From positions 1-38,327 of the forward strand of contig JACCYC010000248.1 of NCBI GenBank assembly GCA_013696665.1: a stretch of DNA of 38,327 nt, given 5' to 3'. The notes under the pieces were generated by a model, which had not been told where the DNA came from, made no database searches, and worked only from the letters and a program-made list of their open reading frames with translations. The stretch comes from Burkholderiaceae bacterium (GTDB lineage Bacteria > Pseudomonadota > Gammaproteobacteria > Burkholderiales > Burkholderiaceae_F). Shown one piece after another: positions 28,244 through 36,984 of this stretch. Made by a program: the position numbers and the translations under genes. Within the stretch, counting starts at the first letter, position 1, and every line of letters starts with the position of its first letter.

Positions 28244-30834
28244 ACGATCGCCAACGTCCGTTTCCTGCGGGCCCCAATGTCGGCACACAACTTCGTGCGC
28301 GCCGCGCGAAGAAGACACGCGAAGACAACCAGCGCGCTGCCGAGATCGAGCGGACCGTTGCCACGAACGGTCCCAAGCACGCGGCCGGTGCGCAGCTCGT
28401 GCTCCCCAGTGGTGAAGGCTGGTTCGCTGCCCACGGTTGGCAACCGTTCGAATTTCAGCGCGAGGTCTGGCAGCACGTCACGGACGGTCGGTCGGGGATG
28501 CTGCACGCGACTACCGGCGCCGGAAAAACGTACGCGGTGTGGTTTGGGTTGCTTAATCGCGCACTCTCCGGCGCAGTGCCAGCCGGTGGGTTGCGCTTGC
28601 TGTGGATCACGCCGATGCGCGCGCTGGCGGCTGATACGGCGCGCCAATTGCGCGCGCCGCTGCAAGACCTTGCTATCAAGTGGACAGTCGGCGTGCGTAC
28701 CGGAGACACCGATTCTGCGGAGCGTGCGCAGCAGGCAAAGCTGCTGCCCGAAGTGCTGATCACGACGCCGGAATCATTGAGCCTGATGCTGACGCGCGCG
28801 GAGAGCGCAGAGCAACTGTCGGAACTCTCATTGATTGTGGTCGACGAATGGCACGAGTTGATCGGGACCAAGCGCGGCGTACAACTGCAACTTGCTCTGG
28901 CGCGTCTGCGGCGCTGGGCGCGCGCGCCACTACCAGTGTGGGGCTTGTCGGCCACGCTTGGGAACACCGAGCACGCGATGCACGTACTGCTGAATCGACT
29001 GGATGGGGTGCTCGTCCGTGGCGGGATCGACAAAACGTTGATTGTCGACACGCTATTGCCCGACGAGCCCGGCCGATTTCCATGGGCGGGGCACCTCGGC
29101 ATGAAAATGCTGCAGCCCGTGATCGCTGAAATAGCGTCATCCACGGTCTCGCTTGTGTTCACCAACACGCGGTCGCAGGCGGAGCTCTGGTACCAGGCGA
29201 TTCTCGAAGCAAAACCGCAGTGGGCGGGGTTGATCGCCTTGCACCACGGTTCACTGGCGAAAGAAGTTCGGGACTGGGTCGAGCTTGGATTGAAGGAAGG
29301 GCGGCTGAAGGCGGTGGTCGCAACCTCGAGCCTCGATCTCGGCGTCGACTTTCTGCCGGTCGAACGCGTGCTGCAGATTGGAAGCCCCAAGGGAGTCGCG
29401 CGTCTGATGCAGCGGGCAGGGCGCAGCGGACACGCGCCGGGCCGTCCTTCACGCGTAACGCTGGTGCCGACCAACACGTTGGAGCTGATCGAAGCTGCAG
29501 CGGCGCGGACCGCTGCGCGCGAAGGCCGCATTGAATCCAGAGGGGCGCCGCAGAACGCACTCGATGTTCTGGTTCAGCATCTGGTCACGATTGCTTTGGG
29601 AACAGGCTTTGTCGAGGACGAACTGCTGGTTGAAGTGCGCGACACGTGGAGCTATCGCACACTGACCGACGACGACTGGAACTGGACGCTCGACTTTGTC
29701 GGGCGCGGCGGAGAAGCACTGCGGGCCTACCCCGATTATCAGCGCGTCACGCGCGGCGACGACGGTATTCACCGCGTGGCGAACGGGCGCATTGGGCAGC
29801 GCCACCGCATGTCAATCGGCACCATCGTGTCGGATTCGGCGATGCTCGTGAAGATGATGAATGGCAGAGATGTCGGCACCATCGAAGAATCGTTCATCGG
29901 TCGTCTGCGCAAGGGCGACACGTTTTTGTTCGGCGGCCGCATTCTCGAGCTCACACGCGTGCACGAGATGACCGCGTATGTGAAAGTGGCGAAGAATCGA
30001 AGCGGAGCGGTGCCGCGCTGGCAAGGCGGCAAGATGCCACTGTCGAGCGAGATGGCCGATGCGGCACTGCGCGAGCTCGAAGGCGCGCTGGCAGGGCATT
30101 ACGAAGCGCCGGAGATGAAACTGGCGCGGCCATTGATCGAATTGCAGGCGAAGTGGTCCCGCTTGCCGACGCGTGACACGCTGGTGGTCGAGTCGATGCG
30201 ATCCAATGAAGGGCGACATCTGTTCGTCTATCCCTTCGCTGGCAGGCATGTTCATATCGGGCTTGCGTCGTTGTTGGCGTACCGCATCGGCCAGAGCACG
30301 CCGTCGACGTTCTCGATTTCCGTCAACGATTACGGCTTCGAGTTGTTGTCGCCAGTGGACATCGACTGGATGGGCGCGTGGCAGGCGCGTTCTGAAATCC
30401 TGCTTTCAGCCGATCATTTGCTTGAAGACGTACTCGCGAGTCTGAATGCTGGTGAGCTCGCGCTGCGCCGTTTCCGCGAGGTGGCGCGAATCTCGGGGCT
30501 GATATTTCAAGGGTATCCCGGCGCTCCGAAATCAACCAAGCAACTGCAGGCCAGCTCCGGCCTGTTCTACGAGGTCTTCCGCAAATACGACGGCGGTAAC
30601 AAGCTGCTGCTGCAAGCCGAGCGCGAGGTGCTCGAGCAGGAGCTCGACTTAGAGCGCCTGCGTGCGGCGCTGGAACGGATGCGTCGTCAGCATATTGTGT
30701 ACAGGCTGCTGGCGCGTGCCACCCCGTTTGCATTCCCGTTGATGATTGACCGGATGCGTGAGCAGGTCAGCACCGAAAAAATTGGCGCCCGCATTGAGCG
30801 AATGGTGGCCGACCTGGAGCGGGCGGCAGCATAG
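28240..30834 (+). CDS. Ligase-associated DEXH-box (Lhr-core-like) DNA helicase
   Basis: [12 protein letters not shown] Walker [45 protein letters not shown] start in GTGA overlap with the ligase stop. Confidence 0.94.
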   Translation: MNDRQRPFPAGPNVGTQLRARRAKKTREDNQRAAEIERTVATNGPKHAAGAQLVLPSGEGWFAAHGWQPFEFQREVWQHVTDGRSGMLHATTGAGKTYAVWFGLLNRALSGAVPAGGLRLLWITPMRALAADTARQLRAPLQDLAIKWTVGVRTGDTDSAERAQQAKLLPEVLITTPESLSLMLTRAESAEQLSELSLIVVDEWHELIGTKRGVQLQLALARLRRWARAPLPVWGLSATLGNTEHAMHVLLNRLDGVLVRGGIDKTLIVDTLLPDEPGRFPWAGHLGMKMLQPVIAEIASSTVSLVFTNTRSQAELWYQAILEAKPQWAGLIALHHGSLAKEVRDWVELGLKEGRLKAVVATSSLDLGVDFLPVERVLQIGSPKGVARLMQRAGRSGHAPGRPSRVTLVPTNTLELIEAAAARTAAREGRIESRGAPQNALDVLVQHLVTIALGTGFVEDELLVEVRDTWSYRTLTDDDWNWTLDFVGRGGEALRAYPDYQRVTRGDDGIHRVANGRIGQRHRMSIGTIVSDSAMLVKMMNGRDVGTIEESFIGRLRKGDTFLFGGRILELTRVHEMTAYVKVAKNRSGAVPRWQGGKMPLSSEMADAALRELEGALAGHYEAPEMKLARPLIELQAKWSRLPTRDTLVVESMRSNEGRHLFVYPFAGRHVHIGLASLLAYRIGQSTPSTFSISVNDYGFELLSPVDIDWMGAWQARSEILLSADHLLEDVLASLNAGELALRRFREVARISGLIFQGYPGAPKSTKQLQASSGLFYEVFRKYDGGNKLLLQAEREVLEQELDLERLRAALERMRRQHIVYRLLARATPFAFPLMIDRMREQVSTEKIGARIERMVADLERAAA

Positions 30835-30922
30835 GGTCATACCAGATGTTGTGCCATAGGACACAATTTCGCCATTGCTTGTGTCCCTTCGTGGATGTGT
30901 TCGTAGCTCGAGAAGGTCGCTT

Positions 30923-30962
30923 CAGAGGGAAAATCGCGTTGTTCGAGTGCAATTTCCCTCTG
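30923..30962. repeat. Perfect 10-bp inverted repeat upstream of the SWIB gene
   Basis: CAGAGGGAAA (30923-30932) and TTTCCCTCTG (30953-30962), 20-nt loop. Confidence 0.7.
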
Positions 30963-31020
30963 GGAATTGGGTATTTCTCTTGTATTTCACTCTGATTGGC
31001 TTAGGATCGCGGTCAGCAAC

Positions 31021-31032
31021 GAGAGCGCTCTC
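31021..31032. repeat. 12-bp perfect palindrome GAGAGCGCTCTC upstream of the SWIB gene
   Basis: Read directly from the sequence. Confidence 0.75.
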
Positions 31033-31087
31033 CACTGAATCGATCGAGAACCCTGTCGCTGTGACCTCAACCAAGAAGGAGAAATCA

Positions 31088-31474
31088 ATGGCAACAAAGA
31101 AGGCATCGAAGGCGGGAAAAAAAGCTCCGGCCAAGAAATCGTCGGCAAAGAAGGCTGTGAAAAAGACAGCGACCAAGGCGGTCAAGAAAGCACCGGCTAA
31201 GAAAGCTGCGAAAGTCAAAACCGCTCGTAAGCCGAATGCGGCTTTTATGCGTCCGCTGATGCCCACTGGCCCTTTGGCCGCGATCATTGGCTCGACCCCG
31301 ATGCCGCGCACGGAAGTCACGAGCAAGATCTGGCTGTACATTAAGAAAAACAAGCTGCAAGACAACGCCAACCGTCGCATGATCAATGCGGACGACAAGC
31401 TGCGTCCGTTATTCGGTAAAGCGCAAGCTTCGATGTTCGAGCTGACCAAGTACGTCAGCAAACATCTGAAGTAA
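31088..31474 (+). CDS. SWIB/MDM2-domain protein with Lys/Ala-rich histone-H1-like N-terminus
   Basis: MATKKASKAGKKAPAKKSSAKKAVKKTATKAVKKAPAKKAAK followed by SWIB core TSKIWLYIKKNKLQDNANRRMINADDKLRPLFGK; AAGGAG RBS. Confidence 0.93.
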   Translation: MATKKASKAGKKAPAKKSSAKKAVKKTATKAVKKAPAKKAAKVKTARKPNAAFMRPLMPTGPLAAIIGSTPMPRTEVTSKIWLYIKKNKLQDNANRRMINADDKLRPLFGKAQASMFELTKYVSKHLK

Positions 31475-31483
31475 TTTGATGCA

Positions 31484-31512
31484 CGCAGCGCGGTCGTACG
31501 GGCCGCGCTGCG
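31484..31512 (+). terminator. GC-rich hairpin after the SWIB gene (terminator-like, no T-tract)
   Basis: CGCAGCGCGG / CCGCGCTGCG 10-bp arms with a 9-nt loop, starting 10 nt after the stop. Confidence 0.45.
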
Positions 31513-31515
31513 ATA

Positions 31516-31788
31516 CTAAGAGATTGCGGTAGCACTTTCTTGACGAGCGGTGTTTGAAATTTGCTTCTGTGCACGAGCAACTGCTTCGGCGCCGCATGCA
31601 GAGGGCACATATTCCTGAGACTGACGCTTGAGGTCGATTGCTCGCTCGGCGGTCAGTCGTGGCGTTGCGTCGATAAAGGTAAGCGTGGTCAGAATCAAAA
31701 GCGCAACTGCATAACGCGCCGACGCGCCCTGGTATATCTCATCGGTATGTTCCGCATTCCGTATTTCGTACTGACCTTGCAAGATCAT
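31516..31788 (-). CDS. Hypothetical small protein (90 aa)
   Basis: GGAG 6 nt before ATG; one hydrophobic segment (YAVALLILTTLTFI); no recognised family. Confidence 0.5.
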   Translation of the reverse strand: MILQGQYEIRNAEHTDEIYQGASARYAVALLILTTLTFIDATPRLTAERAIDLKRQSQEYVPSACGAEAVARAQKQISNTARQESATAIS

Positions 31789-31920
31789 TGCCTTCTCCGA
31801 TAGTGAAACTCGTCGCTGAAGACAATATGCGGCGACTCGCTTAACTTAAATGGAATGATCGGCAGGGATCGGGCAGATAATTCGACAGCCCGTGGAGAGC
31901 GGCGCTGCTGCAGCGACGTG

Positions 31921-32502
31921 CTATTGCGCCCAGCGCGAATGGCGCGGGAGTGACGCCTGCAGAAAAATCATTTGATCCGCGAGGATACGGCGATTGCTCA
32001 AAATGAAACCTTCATTGCGGCACACCGCGTACGGGACATAAATTAGCGGCATGTTGGCTTCTTCGGGTCGGCGATTACCCTTGCGCGTGTTGCACGAGCG
32101 GCACGCGGTGACGACGTTGGTCCACTCGTGAAGCCCGCCGCGTGACACCGGCAGGATGTGCTCTACCGTTAACTCGCTTTCTGAAAAACGATTACTGCAG
32201 TAGGCGCAGGTCTGGCGGTCGCGTACGAACAGCCGGTGCTTGGTCAACCCGACGTGTGCGTGGCCGTAGGGAATGCGGTGTCGGCCGCGGATCATCACGA
32301 TCGAGCTGGTAACGAACTCCGACCGATAACCGGTCGCCTCTTGAATCCCGCCCGCCATGCCAAACAGGTTCTCGCCGAGTTCAGTTAGAACTTTGCCGGA
32401 CGCGTAGTAACGCGCGGCACGCTGCATCAAGGCCCACCGGACCGGTTGTCCGTGTGAATCAATGATCAGAATCTTGGCGGTTATCTCGGATCCATACCAC
32501 AT
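31921..32502 (-). CDS. HNH endonuclease family protein
   Basis: CAYCSNRFSESELTVEHILPVSRGGLHEWTNVVTACRSCNTRKGNRRPEE. Confidence 0.9.
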   Translation of the reverse strand: MWYGSEITAKILIIDSHGQPVRWALMQRAARYYASGKVLTELGENLFGMAGGIQEATGYRSEFVTSSIVMIRGRHRIPYGHAHVGLTKHRLFVRDRQTCAYCSNRFSESELTVEHILPVSRGGLHEWTNVVTACRSCNTRKGNRRPEEANMPLIYVPYAVCRNEGFILSNRRILADQMIFLQASLPRHSRWAQ

Positions 32503-32559
32503 GGCAGAAGGAATTGTGCCACGAGCATGTCCCGCCCTCGTACTTTCATCAGTGGCCGG

Positions 32560-33051
32560 TTAATCGCTACGACCGCCGTCCTGGATCGACCACGGATCAA
32601 GTCCGGTCTCGGTTCGCTTGACCACGCCTGCAGGATCGAAGTAGATAAACATCGCTGCCTTGAATCCGCCGTGGGTGAGGTACCGGTACATCCACGCGCT
32701 TTCGTTGCGCAACTTGTATACGAACGTTTCAGCGGGTTGCCCGAATTCACGCAGCACGTCGCTTCTCGAATCTTTTCCGGACTGAACGCGGGCAAAGGCG
32801 GCATCGGTCATCATCTGCTCGACACGCGCCAGCCGTCCTTGCGCGTCAAAATCTGCATTCCAAACTGATTGATCAAATGGCTGATTCGAATACTGCAGCC
32901 GGGTGCCACCACCGGCGAGCGAGTGACTGGCCGTCGGATTGCCAAGCTTCGCGCGCGCTTGATCCAACGTCGTATGCGGCGAGAGCGATTGCGGAGTGGC
33001 ACACGCCACCAGCGCAACCACTGATGCAACGGCCAATAACAGTGTCTTCAA
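32560..33051 (-). CDS. Hypothetical lipoprotein, possibly SmpA/OmlA(BamE)-like fold
   Basis: MKTLLLAVASVVALVACATPQSL lipobox VAC; repeated DQARAKLGNP... and DVLREFGQPAE segments. Confidence 0.7.
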   Translation of the reverse strand: MKTLLLAVASVVALVACATPQSLSPHTTLDQARAKLGNPTASHSLAGGGTRLQYSNQPFDQSVWNADFDAQGRLARVEQMMTDAAFARVQSGKDSRSDVLREFGQPAETFVYKLRNESAWMYRYLTHGGFKAAMFIYFDPAGVVKRTETGLDPWSIQDGGRSD

Positions 33052-33142
33052 CGGGGTCCTTTCGATTCCCGGTACATCAGAGGTTCCGCGAATTTACGCT
33101 CGCAGCTTCTGCAAGGTCGCGGTAGCGACACAGTCCAACTGT

Positions 33143-33817
33143 CTAAGCGATCTGCCTGAGACAGTAAATTGCTTCCAGGTATCCCCTCAGGCGCTCAAAT
33201 TGCACCGGCTTGTGAACAAGAACTGAGCCGGGCGGAAGCGATCCCAGTGCGGCGATCTTGTCAGCGCTCATGCCGGTCGCAACAATTACGGGCAGCCGCG
33301 CGGTGCGCGCATCCTTGCGCAGCGCGTATAGGGTGTCGATGCCGTTCAATGCCGGAAGGCCGAGGTCCAGGATCAGAACATCTGGCACGCGTGAGCCGAG
33401 AGCGAGCAGCGCCTGCACCCCGTCAAACGCAAAGCGCAGCTCCACGGGTAAACCGATAGAGCGCAGCTTCGTCTGGTATAGCTCCCGAAAAAAAGGATCG
33501 TCTTCTGCAATCAACACATCGAGCGCCGCGTCCGGTTTCGGCTGCTCGCTCGCGTTCCGGCCAGCTTCCTCAGATTCCGGTTCGACCTTTACGTCTTCTA
33601 CTACAGGACGTTCCGCCAGCCCCCGATCACGCAACAGCGCGAGGACCGAGTCCGGCAGGATGCGACGGTGCCCGCCCGCGGTGCGCCAGGCCTTGAGTGC
33701 GCCCCGTTCCACTAATAGTTGCACCGAGGTTGTCGAGAGAGACAAAGCATCTGCCGCTTCTTTGACTGTCAAAAAGAGTCCCGCCGCAGTTCGGCTTTCC
33801 AATTCTTGGCTTGTCAT
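33143..33817 (-). CDS. Response regulator with N-terminal excisionase/MerR-type HTH and C-terminal receiver domain
   Basis: FLTVKEAADALSLSTTSVQLLVERGALKAWRTAGGHRRI HTH; VLIAEDDPFFRELYQTKLR, DVLILDLGLPALNG, VIVATGM, LVHKPVQ receiver motifs. Confidence 0.88.
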   Translation of the reverse strand: MTSQELESRTAAGLFLTVKEAADALSLSTTSVQLLVERGALKAWRTAGGHRRILPDSVLALLRDRGLAERPVVEDVKVEPESEEAGRNASEQPKPDAALDVLIAEDDPFFRELYQTKLRSIGLPVELRFAFDGVQALLALGSRVPDVLILDLGLPALNGIDTLYALRKDARTARLPVIVATGMSADKIAALGSLPPGSVLVHKPVQFERLRGYLEAIYCLRQIA

Positions 33818-34059
33818 CTACGCGCGGCTAGGGAGGTCAGTGGTGGCTCACTCATCGGCGCGCCCCTGTTGATCGTCGAAGGAGTTTAAACGAAAGAAAC
33901 GAATTAGCTGAAATTCATCAAATGCGTTGGAGCCACCTGCGCCTATTGAGCGTAGTCTGTTGCTGGGCCACGGAGAGTGGAACTGTCTGTTTTTACAGTT
34001 GAATTCCGCCCTTGAGCAGCTTGCAATTCGGTTCTAATGCTTTTAACGAATTTAACGCC

Positions 34060-34072
34060 TTTGGTGACCAAA
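34060..34072. repeat. 13-bp palindrome TTTGGTGACCAAA abutting a start codon
   Basis: Directly precedes ATG at 34073 and includes the only SD-like bases (GGTGA). Confidence 0.6.
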
Positions 34073-34405
34073 ATGATTAAAACGATTCTTGCGGTTCTCT
34101 CGACAGCGATCCTGATGGCAGCCAGCTCTACCGCGCTGGCCAACACCAACCAGGCCGCCGTCGGAGTGTCGATCCGAATCGTCGACTCCTGTGGCGTCGT
34201 GCAAATGTCCGGAAATGTTCAGATCCGCTGCCGCAGCGACCAGGCGTCAGCCGCAAAATCGGGCCTGACCAGGATCAGCCCCGCTAGCACGACGCAGCAG
34301 TGGTGCAGTACTGGCGCCGAGTCGAACAGCGATGCAGCTAAACCGACCTGTGTGGCTAAGCGCGCTGCAGGTTACGAGCTGCAACTTGTCACGATGACGT
34401 TCTAA
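34073..34405 (+). CDS. Hypothetical secreted Cys-containing protein (110 aa)
   Basis: Signal peptide MIKTILAVLSTAILMAASSTALA; mature part with four Cys and a terminal YELQLVTMTF strand. Confidence 0.6.
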   Translation: MIKTILAVLSTAILMAASSTALANTNQAAVGVSIRIVDSCGVVQMSGNVQIRCRSDQASAAKSGLTRISPASTTQQWCSTGAESNSDAAKPTCVAKRAAGYELQLVTMTF

Positions 34406-34537
34406 GACGCATCGGGCCGACCGCTGTCGCTCCAGACTTCTAGAAGCTCGCCCTAACGCACGCACGTACCTGCATTTTCAAACGGGCATCGCACATCAGC
34501 GCAAGCCAACCGCCCCATCGAGGCGGGGGTAGTCGAT

Positions 34538-34729
34538 TTACTGCTCCGAGGTTGCGCGCTTTTGCGGCAGATTGACCCAGACAACATACGTGCCATATCG
34601 CTTGGCAGCTTGCTCAACGGCCGCCATGTATTGGCGATCGACCGAATCATCCGTCGCTTGCATTGTCGGAATCGAGCTGCAGCCAGCCATAGACGAAACG
34701 GCAAGCGCCGCGATCAGTGCCTTTCTCAT
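34538..34729 (-). CDS. Small lipoprotein (63 aa)
   Basis: MRKALIAALAVSSMAGCSSIPTMQ lipobox SMAGC. Confidence 0.6.
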   Translation of the reverse strand: MRKALIAALAVSSMAGCSSIPTMQATDDSVDRQYMAAVEQAAKRYGTYVVWVNLPQKRATSEQ

Positions 34730-34925
34730 AGTGCCTCCACAAGTTGCGCACACGCAGGCTCGCTGCGCTGCTCGGAACTCTACGCCCGCCAGCCGCCGAC
34801 GCAATACCCTTGTGACAAAACCGGCGTAGCCACGACGAAATCGTGTTGGACCAACCTGGCGCTTCGCCTCAAGGGAACTGGCTGGATCCGCGCTCTACAC
34901 TGCTTTGATGCGGCGCGCACCACCC

Positions 34926-36458
34926 ATGGAGATCGAGCTCAAGTTACAACTGCGTCCCGAGCACATCGACCGTTTCAGGCGAAGCAGGGTTTTATCGAAG
35001 GCTGGCTGCAACGAGGTCGATATCGACAACGTCTACTTCGACACTGCGGACCGGTTGTTGCAGCGCCACCAGATGACGCTGCGAGTGCGACGCTTGGACG
35101 GGGGCTGGTTGCAGACACTGAAGCAGCAGGCAACACGCGGGGCGGTCAGTCAGCGAGGTGAATGGGAAACACCCGCCCGGGTGGTGGGCGGTCAGGGACG
35201 GATCAATCTTGCACGGTTGTCGGAATCGCCGCTACCGGCGTTGCTCGCCAAACAAAAAAGTCCTGTCCGGCTTCAGCCGATGTTTAAAACCCATGTTCGG
35301 CGCACACAATGGATCGTTACGCGAGGCGACGCCACGATAGAAGTAGCGCTCGACATCGGAGAAATCACCGCCGCCGCGGCGCAGGGAGCATTGCGGGAAA
35401 CGATTTGTGAAGTCGAACTGGAACTCAAGCATGCACTACGTGGAAATGGTCCGACCGCGCTGCTCAACCTGGCGCTTGAGTTACTCGATGGCTCCGGAAA
35501 AGCTGCCCCATCCTTGACCCCGGTCGCGCGTAGCAAAGCGGAACGTGGCTATCAATTGGTGGCGCAGCAACCCCCGGCGGCGGTCAGGGCGTCTGCCAAG
35601 GGATTTGCAGGAAGCGTAGGAAGCAAATCGACCACCGCGACCGCGGCGCGAGCTGTCGTCGCGCACGGCCTGTCTGTACTGACCGCGAACGTCGAGTGCC
35701 TGCTGCGTTACGACGATCCGGAGTATGTGCATCAGTCGCGTGTGGCATTGCGGCGCGTGCGGTCCGCTATCCGGCTGTTGGATAGCGAGCAGAAAGATGT
35801 GCCGGGATCGTTGGTCGACGAGCTGCGGTGGTTTGCGAGCGCTCTGGGTGAGGCGCGCGACTGGGATGTGATCACGAATGAAACGCTACCGTCGTTGATT
35901 GCGAATATGGGTCTCGACGGCGCGAAGCGACTCGTTGCAAGAGCTGATGCAAGGCGCCGTCAGGCCGGCGAAAATGTTCGCAAGTCTGCCCTGTCGGCGC
36001 GCTACGGTGCGTTGGTCCTTAATGGCGAGAAGTGGTCGTTGACATCCGCACCGGCCGACGCCGAGTTGCTTACCGCCGTCGCCGCGCCCTCGTTACAAGC
36101 GGCATCGAAGAAATTATTCAAAGCTGCGCGCTTTTTCACTGCGCTGACACCTGAGAGACGGCATCAGGTGCGAATCCTTGCCAAGCGGCTCCGTTATGCG
36201 CTTGATACGTTCGCCGTTGTGTTGCCAAAGCGGGCAACCGAGCGCTACGTCGCTGCGCTGTCTGACTTGCAGGATGTGCTGGGTGAGTTGAACGATGCAT
36301 CCGTGACGACGACGGTGTTGCCGCAACTGACGCAATCATCGCGGATCAGAAAGGCAGTTCAGCAGTCGATGGATTCAGTTGAGCCAAGCCGCGTCCGAGA
36401 CACCGAGGAAAAGCTGTTGAAGCTTTCGAAGCTTCAGACGCTGTGGGCCAGCGAATAA
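34926..36458 (+). CDS. CYTH and CHAD domain-containing protein
   Basis: MEIELKLQL (ExExK), YFDTADRLLQRHQMTLRVRR, then CHAD-type YVHQSRVALRRVRSAIRLL, RDWDVI and RILAKRLRYALDTF. Confidence 0.93.
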   Translation: MEIELKLQLRPEHIDRFRRSRVLSKAGCNEVDIDNVYFDTADRLLQRHQMTLRVRRLDGGWLQTLKQQATRGAVSQRGEWETPARVVGGQGRINLARLSESPLPALLAKQKSPVRLQPMFKTHVRRTQWIVTRGDATIEVALDIGEITAAAAQGALRETICEVELELKHALRGNGPTALLNLALELLDGSGKAAPSLTPVARSKAERGYQLVAQQPPAAVRASAKGFAGSVGSKSTTATAARAVVAHGLSVLTANVECLLRYDDPEYVHQSRVALRRVRSAIRLLDSEQKDVPGSLVDELRWFASALGEARDWDVITNETLPSLIANMGLDGAKRLVARADARRRQAGENVRKSALSARYGALVLNGEKWSLTSAPADAELLTAVAAPSLQAASKKLFKAARFFTALTPERRHQVRILAKRLRYALDTFAVVLPKRATERYVAALSDLQDVLGELNDASVTTTVLPQLTQSSRIRKAVQQSMDSVEPSRVRDTEEKLLKLSKLQTLWASE

Positions 36459-36489
36459 TCACATCGCGGTGGCTTCACCGACAGCCTGC

Positions 36490-36984
36490 TCAGAACGTTA
36501 CAGTCAGCAGCAGCGTTTCCAGATAAGCCCCTGGCGGTACCTGCTGGCCCGCGGGTATCAATCCTCGCAGGGTTTGCACAGTCGACTCCACTGGTTTTCC
36601 GTTAGTGATTGGGAACGTGCCGCCGGGAAATGTCCCGCAGCCTGCGTTGCCCCAAAACGCGGACGTGCTGCCCTGGTAGATGTTGTATCCGAGGGTTGCC
36701 GCCGGAAGCGTCTGGCGCTGCATCGTACGGCCAAGCGCTCCTGTGCAGGTGTTTGACGACCCGTTGGAAAGCATCATGCTCCATGAGACATTCTCCTGGC
36801 CACCGGCGAGATGCGTGCACGTCAGCGTCATGGTTGCGTTCGCTGTCACCTCGGAGATTGAATCGTAGGTAAGGAAATTAACCGACCCGCCACTCGCAAC
36901 GCTGCACGAATACGCCGCCGAAGCGGGTGCGCTCACGCCTAGCAGCACAAGCGCGAGTAGCAGAGCAGTTGATGGAGTTTTCAT
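36490..36984 (-). CDS. Spore coat U (SCPU) domain pilin-like protein
   Basis: Signal peptide, AYSCSVASGGSVNFLTYDS, terminal PGAYLETLLLTVTF; adjacent to usher. Confidence 0.85.
   Translation of the reverse strand: MKTPSTALLLALVLLGVSAPASAAYSCSVASGGSVNFLTYDSISEVTANATMTLTCTHLAGGQENVSWSMMLSNGSSNTCTGALGRTMQRQTLPAATLGYNIYQGSTSAFWGNAGCGTFPGGTFPITNGKPVESTVQTLRGLIPAGQQVPPGAYLETLLLTVTF

Noticed and set aside
28455-29531. 358-aa minus-strand ORF
   Set aside because: Fully antisense to the Lhr-like helicase; Ser/Arg-rich, no domain.
30922-31461. 179-aa minus-strand ORF across the SWIB gene
   Set aside because: Ala/Phe-rich complement of the AAG/GCC-rich lysine-alanine tail; antisense artefact.
34503-34540. 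Possible hairpin CCGCC/GGCGG near the end of the small lipoprotein
   Set aside because: Only about 5 bp of stem and no T-tract on either strand.
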